In this document: positions 39,677 to 43,051 of the stretch, one piece after another | Numbering within the stretch: the first letter of the stretch is position 1 | Layout: every line of letters starts with the position of its first letter | Assembly: GCA_018333895.1 (NCBI GenBank) | Contig: JAGXSJ010000042.1 | Span: 1-43,051 of the forward strand | Direction: 5' to 3' | Source of the DNA: Truepera sp. | Lineage (GTDB): Bacteria > Deinococcota > Deinococci > Deinococcales > Trueperaceae | DNA length: 43,051 nucleotides | The notes under the pieces: generated by a model | What the model was told of the DNA's origin: nothing | The model's input: the letters and a program-made list of their open reading frames with translations, nothing else | The model's database searches: none | Position numbers and translations under genes: made by a program

Positions 39677-40812
39677 GCCAGCCCCGCTTCGCTTAAAAAG
39701 GTCTGCGCCGCCTCCAGGCCGTGCGCCCTGGCCAGCGCCCGCAAGCCCTTGATCGGGATGTGGGCGAACCTGTGCGCCAACCGCGCGGCGTCTTCTGGCG
39801 GGAGCGACTCGGCAATAGTGGCCAGATATTGGTCGCGCAGCTTTTTGATCGACGGGCCAAGCTGCCGCTCGAGCCACTCCAGCAGCGCCTGCTCGAGCTC
39901 TTCATGCACCAGCTGCTCGGCCAGGGCCAGCCGGTCGGTTAAGGTCGCCCGCCGCCGTGCCCCAGCCGCTTGCAGGCTGTCAATATCGAGCACCCTCACG
40001 CCATGCCGCTCCGCCGCGCCCACGGCGACGTTGCGCGGCACGCCCAGATCGACGATGATTTTAAGCCCGGCAAGCCTGTCGAGCATCGCGCCGTCGATCA
40101 GCTCCCCGACTGGCGTTGCGCAGACTAGCCCCGCCACGCGCGGCGGACTCTCCTGAAACGCTTGCAGCACCAGGCAGCTCCCGCCGCACTCCGCCGCCAG
40201 CCGCGCCGCCCGCTCCAGGCTCCGGTTGACCACAATCAGCTTAACCGCCTCGGCCGCCAGCGCTTTAACCACCAGGGCTCCAACCTCGCCAGCCCCCAGA
40301 ATCGCCACCGTGGCCTGCGGCGGGAGGGCCGCTAGCAGCTCCGGTTTAGCCAGGCTAAAGAGCGAGGTGTTTAAGGGGGCCAGCGGCACCTCGCGCCTGA
40401 TCCGCTTGGCGATGCGCAGCGCGGTGTGAAAGGCAAAGGCCGTGAGCGGCCCCACCGCGTTATCGGCCTGGGCGGCAGCGAACGCCTCGCGCACCTGTTT
40501 CATGATCTGGTCTTCGCCGAGGTTAAGTGAATCGAGCGAGGCAGCAATGCGCGCGAGCTGCTCCATGGCCGCCTCACCCTGATAGGCGTAAGGTTGCGCC
40601 GTGACCCCCCGTGGCGTCAACCGGCGGCGCAGCTCAGTCAGCGATAACCCTTCAGGGAGGCTGGCGACCACGTCCCAGCGGTTGCAGGTGCTAAGGAGCA
40701 CCGCATCCGGCAACCCCAGCGAGGCACGCCCAGGAAAGGCCGCCTGCCACCGCTCGAGGGCCGCCGCACCGCCTCGGCGGTGCGACACGCCGATAAGCAC
40801 CAGGCGTTCCAC
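39673..40812 (-). CDS. hemA: Glutamyl-tRNA reductase
   Basis: First committed enzyme of the C5 pathway; reduces glutamyl-tRNA to glutamate-1-semialdehyde with NADPH. The 379-residue product has LIGVSHR at the start, the catalytic Cys43 in LLSTCNRWDV, SLNLGEDQIMKQVREAF, the NADPH site ATVAILGAGEVG near residue 165, and the C-terminal dimerisation helix region. The partner hemL is not in the window. It is the first gene of hemA-C-D-B-kinase-regulator. TATCAT at 40821-40826 ends 8 nt before GTG40812, so a very short leader is likely. Confidence 0.95.
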   Translation of the reverse strand: MERLVLIGVSHRRGGAAALERWQAAFPGRASLGLPDAVLLSTCNRWDVVASLPEGLSLTELRRRLTPRGVTAQPYAYQGEAAMEQLARIAASLDSLNLGEDQIMKQVREAFAAAQADNAVGPLTAFAFHTALRIAKRIRREVPLAPLNTSLFSLAKPELLAALPPQATVAILGAGEVGALVVKALAAEAVKLIVVNRSLERAARLAAECGGSCLVLQAFQESPPRVAGLVCATPVGELIDGAMLDRLAGLKIIVDLGVPRNVAVGAAERHGVRVLDIDSLQAAGARRRATLTDRLALAEQLVHEELEQALLEWLERQLGPSIKKLRDQYLATIAESLPPEDAARLAHRFAHIPIKGLRALARAHGLEAAQTFLSEAGLA

Positions 40813-40820
40813 AACTTTTT

Positions 40821-40826
40821 ATGATA
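40821..40826 (-). promoter_or_regulatory. -10 element TATCAT for the hemA operon
   Basis: On the minus strand TATCAT lies 8 nt upstream of the hemA GTG. There is no Shine-Dalgarno and no good -35 at 17 nt. It would drive hemA, C, D, B and the two-component pair. Confidence 0.4.
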
Positions 40827-40913
40827 GGCGCTAAAGTGTGGTGGAGGTGTCACGGAAGTGTCACCCCCAGGTAGATCATGTAGCCAGGACTCAAGTAGTT
40901 CAGTGAGGTTGCC

Positions 40914-42428
40914 ATGCAGTCCAAGCCCATCGCTCTAGCCCTAGACCTGCTGCACCAGGGGCAGGAGGGGGAGGCCCGGCGGGTGCTATCGGGCTTTGAG
41001 CCCGGTTCCTTGGAGGAGGAAGCCGAAAGCCTGGCCCTGCAGGGCTTCGTGGCCGCACGGCGGGGTGACCTTCAGGCCTACCGCACCCTGACCCTGGAGG
41101 CAGCCCGCCGGGCCGAAACTCCCCTTACCCTCTATCACCGGGGCCTGGCCCTGCCACCCCGGGAGGGCCTCGCCGTCTTGGAGGCAGCCCTGCGCCTCTT
41201 CGACGTAGCTCCAGAAGACACGGCCCGGCTCCACCTGGCCCTGGCTGTGACCTTAGAGCGTCTGGGCCGTCAGGAGGCTCTGGCCCACGCTGCGCTAGCG
41301 CGGCTTCAAGCCCCTTCCCCCTGGACGCTGCTCCACCACCTGCGCCTGGAGCTGCTCTTTGGCAGGATGGCGTTAGAAGAGGTAGAACAGCTGGCCGTCC
41401 GGCTGCTCCCCCATCCCACTAGGGGAGTGCGCCTACTGGCGGGGCACACCCTGGTGCTTCTCCACCTTTTGCAGAATGAGCGGGAGCAAGCTGGAGAGGT
41501 ACTGTTGGCTCTCCTCCCCAGTTGTGGCCCCGGCAGTTTTCCCAGCTTTCTGGTCGAGGGCGTTCTGGCCCTGCAAGGGCGGCCCGAGGTCCAACTTCTC
41601 CTGGAGAGTGCAGCGGCCTTTGTACGGACTAGGGAAGACTACGGCTTGCAGTGCCTGGCCGAGGGCCTTCACCTTTTTCCTCAGGTTGCAGCCGAGCCCT
41701 TCCTGCAGGAGGCCGCGCTACAGTTACAAGACCATGATGAGCTGCAAGCCCTGCGGGCCCAGGCTCACCTGGCAGCCCTGCTGGGCCAGCCGCTAGCCGA
41801 ACCCTACCGAGCTCTGGCCAAGGCCCTGCGCCCAGAGGCCAGGCCACTTTTTCTACCCCCCGGCCTGCTGGAGTCCCGGCCCTCCCTGCAGGTCCTGGGG
41901 GAAGGGCGCTTGCTGAGCTTTCGCCACCTGCGCTTGCGGGGCCTGGAACTTTTGGTGCTCCTGCTGGCCCGGCGTGAGGGTTGGCCGGGAACAGCCCTGG
42001 CCCAGGCCCTCTACGGCGAGGCTAACCTCCCGGCCCTCAGGGTAGAGGTGTACCGGCTGCGGGCGGCGGGGCTGGAGGTGCGCGCCCGCCCCTACCGGCT
42101 CCTCACCCCCCTGGATGCCGACTTTCTGGAGCTTAGGGAAGTCTTGAAGTTCGGCAACCTCCACCGCGCCGTAGAGCTCTACCAGGGCCCACTCCTGCCC
42201 CAGAGCCAGGCCCCCGGGATCGAGGCCCTCCGCTTCGAGCTGGAGGAGGCCGTGAGGTCTAGGGTGCTGCGCGCCACAGACCCTGGCCTCCTTTATGCGC
42301 TGGCGCAGCGCCTGGAGGACGATCTGGAGCTCTGGGAGGCCACGCTGGAAACCCTCCCGCCCCAGGATGCCCGCTACCCAGCAACCCTGGCCTGGGTGCG
42401 GCGGCTCAGGGCCGAGTATCTGGCTTAG
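40914..42428 (+). CDS. TPR-type protein with BTAD/SARP-like C-terminal region, probable transcriptional regulator
   Basis: A 504-residue, very Leu/Ala/Glu-rich protein. Residues 1-330 are paired helices like TPR repeats (EARRVLSGFEP, GFVAARRGDLQAYRTL, LALAVTLERLGRQEALAHAAL). From about 335, LGEGRLLSFRHLRLRGLELLVLLLARREGWPGTALAQALYG resembles the winged-helix start of SARP/BTAD regulators, followed by helices with DFLELREVLKFGNLHRAVELYQGPLLP, typical BTAD text. The order (TPR first, winged helix and BTAD after) is less usual. GAGG precedes ATG40914. Codon use is dominated by CTG/CTC/GCC, unlike the window, suggesting transfer from a Thermus-like genome. Confidence 0.72.
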   Translation: MQSKPIALALDLLHQGQEGEARRVLSGFEPGSLEEEAESLALQGFVAARRGDLQAYRTLTLEAARRAETPLTLYHRGLALPPREGLAVLEAALRLFDVAPEDTARLHLALAVTLERLGRQEALAHAALARLQAPSPWTLLHHLRLELLFGRMALEEVEQLAVRLLPHPTRGVRLLAGHTLVLLHLLQNEREQAGEVLLALLPSCGPGSFPSFLVEGVLALQGRPEVQLLLESAAAFVRTREDYGLQCLAEGLHLFPQVAAEPFLQEAALQLQDHDELQALRAQAHLAALLGQPLAEPYRALAKALRPEARPLFLPPGLLESRPSLQVLGEGRLLSFRHLRLRGLELLVLLLARREGWPGTALAQALYGEANLPALRVEVYRLRAAGLEVRARPYRLLTPLDADFLELREVLKFGNLHRAVELYQGPLLPQSQAPGIEALRFELEEAVRSRVLRATDPGLLYALAQRLEDDLELWEATLETLPPQDARYPATLAWVRRLRAEYLA

Positions 42429-42543
42429 CGTGGTGCCCCTGCTGGGCGCTGGGGGGCAGGCAGTCGGGACTCTTGCAGGCGTAGGTGGGGCTTGGTGCTA
42501 AGGCCAGCAGCCCCAGGAGCAGCAGGATCAAAACCTTGCGCAT
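42406..42543 (-). CDS. Small secreted Cys-containing peptide (45 aa)
   Basis: A short frame on the minus strand: a textbook signal peptide (MRK, then a Leu-rich core to APSPTYA) and a 23-residue mature part (CKSPDCLPPSAQQGHHAK...) with two Cys and two His. TACGCT lies 6 nt before ATG42543, the leaderless geometry used elsewhere here. The last codons overlap the 3' end of the regulator gene. A signal peptide arising by chance is unlikely but possible in this Leu-rich segment. Function is unknown; location beside a TPR regulator allows, but does not prove, a signalling role. Confidence 0.5.
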   Translation of the reverse strand: MRKVLILLLLGLLALAPSPTYACKSPDCLPPSAQQGHHAKPDTRP

Positions 42544-42549
42544 ACTTTA

Positions 42550-42555
42550 AGCGTA
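42550..42555 (-). promoter_or_regulatory. -10 element TACGCT for the small peptide, leaderless geometry
   Basis: On the minus strand TACGCT lies 6 nt from ATG42543. It is close to the direct repeats at 42564-42613, which could act on both directions. Confidence 0.4.
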
Positions 42556-42563
42556 GCCGGAAG

Positions 42564-42613
42564 AAGGTTACCTGGCGGGGCCAAAAGTTACCTTGAAGCT
42601 AAAAAAGATTACC
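42564..42613 (+). promoter_or_regulatory. Three direct repeats AARRTTACC, probable activator sites
   Basis: AAGGTTACC (42564), AAAGTTACC (42584) and AAGATTACC (42605) are spaced 20 and 21 bp start to start, two helical turns. An inverted GGTAACC follows at 42631-42637, next to the -10 box. SARP/BTAD regulators are known to bind short direct repeats near their target promoters. Confidence 0.7.
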
Positions 42614-42644
42614 GCAATAAGCGCCGGATTGGTAACCTAGCCCG

Positions 42645-42653
42645 TGCTAGGGT
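42645..42653 (+). promoter_or_regulatory. Extended -10 element TGCTAGGGT for the beta-propeller gene
   Basis: TGC precedes TAGGGT. The -35 region (CGGATT) is poor, as expected for an activator-dependent promoter. About 25 nt of leader follow, with AGGAGGG at 42668-42674. Confidence 0.55.
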
Positions 42654-42680
42654 GAGCCTGTCCCGAAAGGAGGGATCCAC

Positions 42681-43051
42681 ATGATCGCAGTGCAAGAAGT
42701 CAAGGTCGGCAGCCGGACGCGGCAGGTTCAGGTGAGGCCCTTTGCGTGGAATCTCCATGCTCCAACCCATATGGAGTGGACCTTGGACGGGCGGCTCCTG
42801 GTGGTCGAGCGGACCACCGGCAAGGTTAAGGACGCTACCCAGGGTGGCGACATGGCAGAGGCTAAGCCCTTCGCCTGGGGCCTCGAGGGGCCCGCTAGCA
42901 TGTGCCCTCTGCCAGATGGACGGGTACTGCTCTCAGAGTTCTGGAGCGGCCGGATTATAGACATATCACAAGGTGGTGACGCTGTCTTGATGCCTGTTTT
43001 TGCCGACGGCCTGATACGACCCTACGGCCTGACGTGTCTGCTGGGCCGCGA
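42681..43051 (+). CDS. Beta-propeller repeat protein, N-terminal part (3' end outside window)
   Basis: The frame runs open from ATG42681 (AGGAGGG 6 nt upstream) through the last base. The visible 123 residues contain a repeated motif: PFAWNLHAPTHMEWTLDGRLLVVERTTGKV and PFAWGLEGPASMCPLPDGRVLLSEFWSGRI, then PVFADGLIRPYGLT. A period of about 45 residues with DGR and E.. turns is typical of NHL/SMP-30-like six-bladed propellers, as also seen in ScyD/ScyE-type proteins. There is no signal peptide. Enzymatic or binding role cannot be told. It is the likely target of the direct-repeat promoter. Confidence 0.7.
   Translation, partial: MIAVQEVKVGSRTRQVQVRPFAWNLHAPTHMEWTLDGRLLVVERTTGKVKDATQGGDMAEAKPFAWGLEGPASMCPLPDGRVLLSEFWSGRIIDISQGGDAVLMPVFADGLIRPYGLTCLLGR

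Noticed and set aside
39677-39877. Longer N-terminus for hemC
   Set aside because: It overlaps hemA by 200 nt in another frame; the conserved IRLATRGSALA start and GTGA coupling fix GTG39676.

Overview
The window is about 43 kb of moderately GC-rich bacterial chromosome, most likely from the Deinococcota, perhaps a Truepera-like lineage. That placement is inference. It rests on the uvrB-carD-rsmA start, a Thermus-like sugar-binding protein and permeases, and many genes whose TANNNT -10 box sits only 5-7 nt before the start codon, the leaderless pattern known from Deinococcus. No rRNA, tRNA, CRISPR array, transposase or phage gene was seen.

Layout. 1-4515 (+): the 3' end of uvrB, carD, rsmA, a PfkB-family sugar kinase, a small unknown protein and a secreted S41 peptidase. 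4611-4981: an AbrB-type antitoxin with a collapsed PIN toxin. 4984-7268 (-): hom-thrC for threonine synthesis. 7331-8416: ychF. 8418-8822 (-): a lipoprotein. 9068-12429: a sugar ABC importer (binding protein, terminator, two permeases; no ATPase gene). 12495-14288: an ABC exporter. 14249-16473 (-): anmK and an AmpC-like hydrolase, suggesting cell-wall recycling. 16512-17320: vapB, a broken vapC and a 19-bp tandem array. 17358-20087 (-): a UvrD/RecB-type helicase-nuclease. 20353-23700: a frameshifted MFS gene and a DNA adenine methyltransferase full of repeats. 23860-28635 (-): a peptide ABC importer (dppA, B, C; no ATPases) ending in an amino-sugar kinase. 28977-40812 (-): ten genes that include hemA, C, D, B, E, F, N and a HemY-type oxidase, that is, heme synthesis from glutamyl-tRNA to protoporphyrin except hemL, plus a histidine kinase/response regulator pair and two VapBC loci. 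40914-43051: a TPR/BTAD-like regulator, a tiny secreted peptide and the start of a beta-propeller gene; this segment looks compositionally different, more like Thermus.

The most unusual feature is a population of short interspersed elements: a 19-bp unit, a 38-bp hairpin form built on it, further CTGCG/CGCAG hairpins, a 24-bp direct element and a 36-bp perfect palindrome. They lie between genes and inside them. In the methyltransferase, the amino-sugar kinase, HemB and HemY they are translated in frame as extra peptides. In two VapC toxins and the MFS transporter they coincide with a frameshift or stop. Three of the four PIN toxins are broken while all four antitoxins remain intact. A second system worth attention is the segment at the right end, where three direct repeats spaced 20-21 bp lie upstream of the beta-propeller gene next to the BTAD-like regulator.
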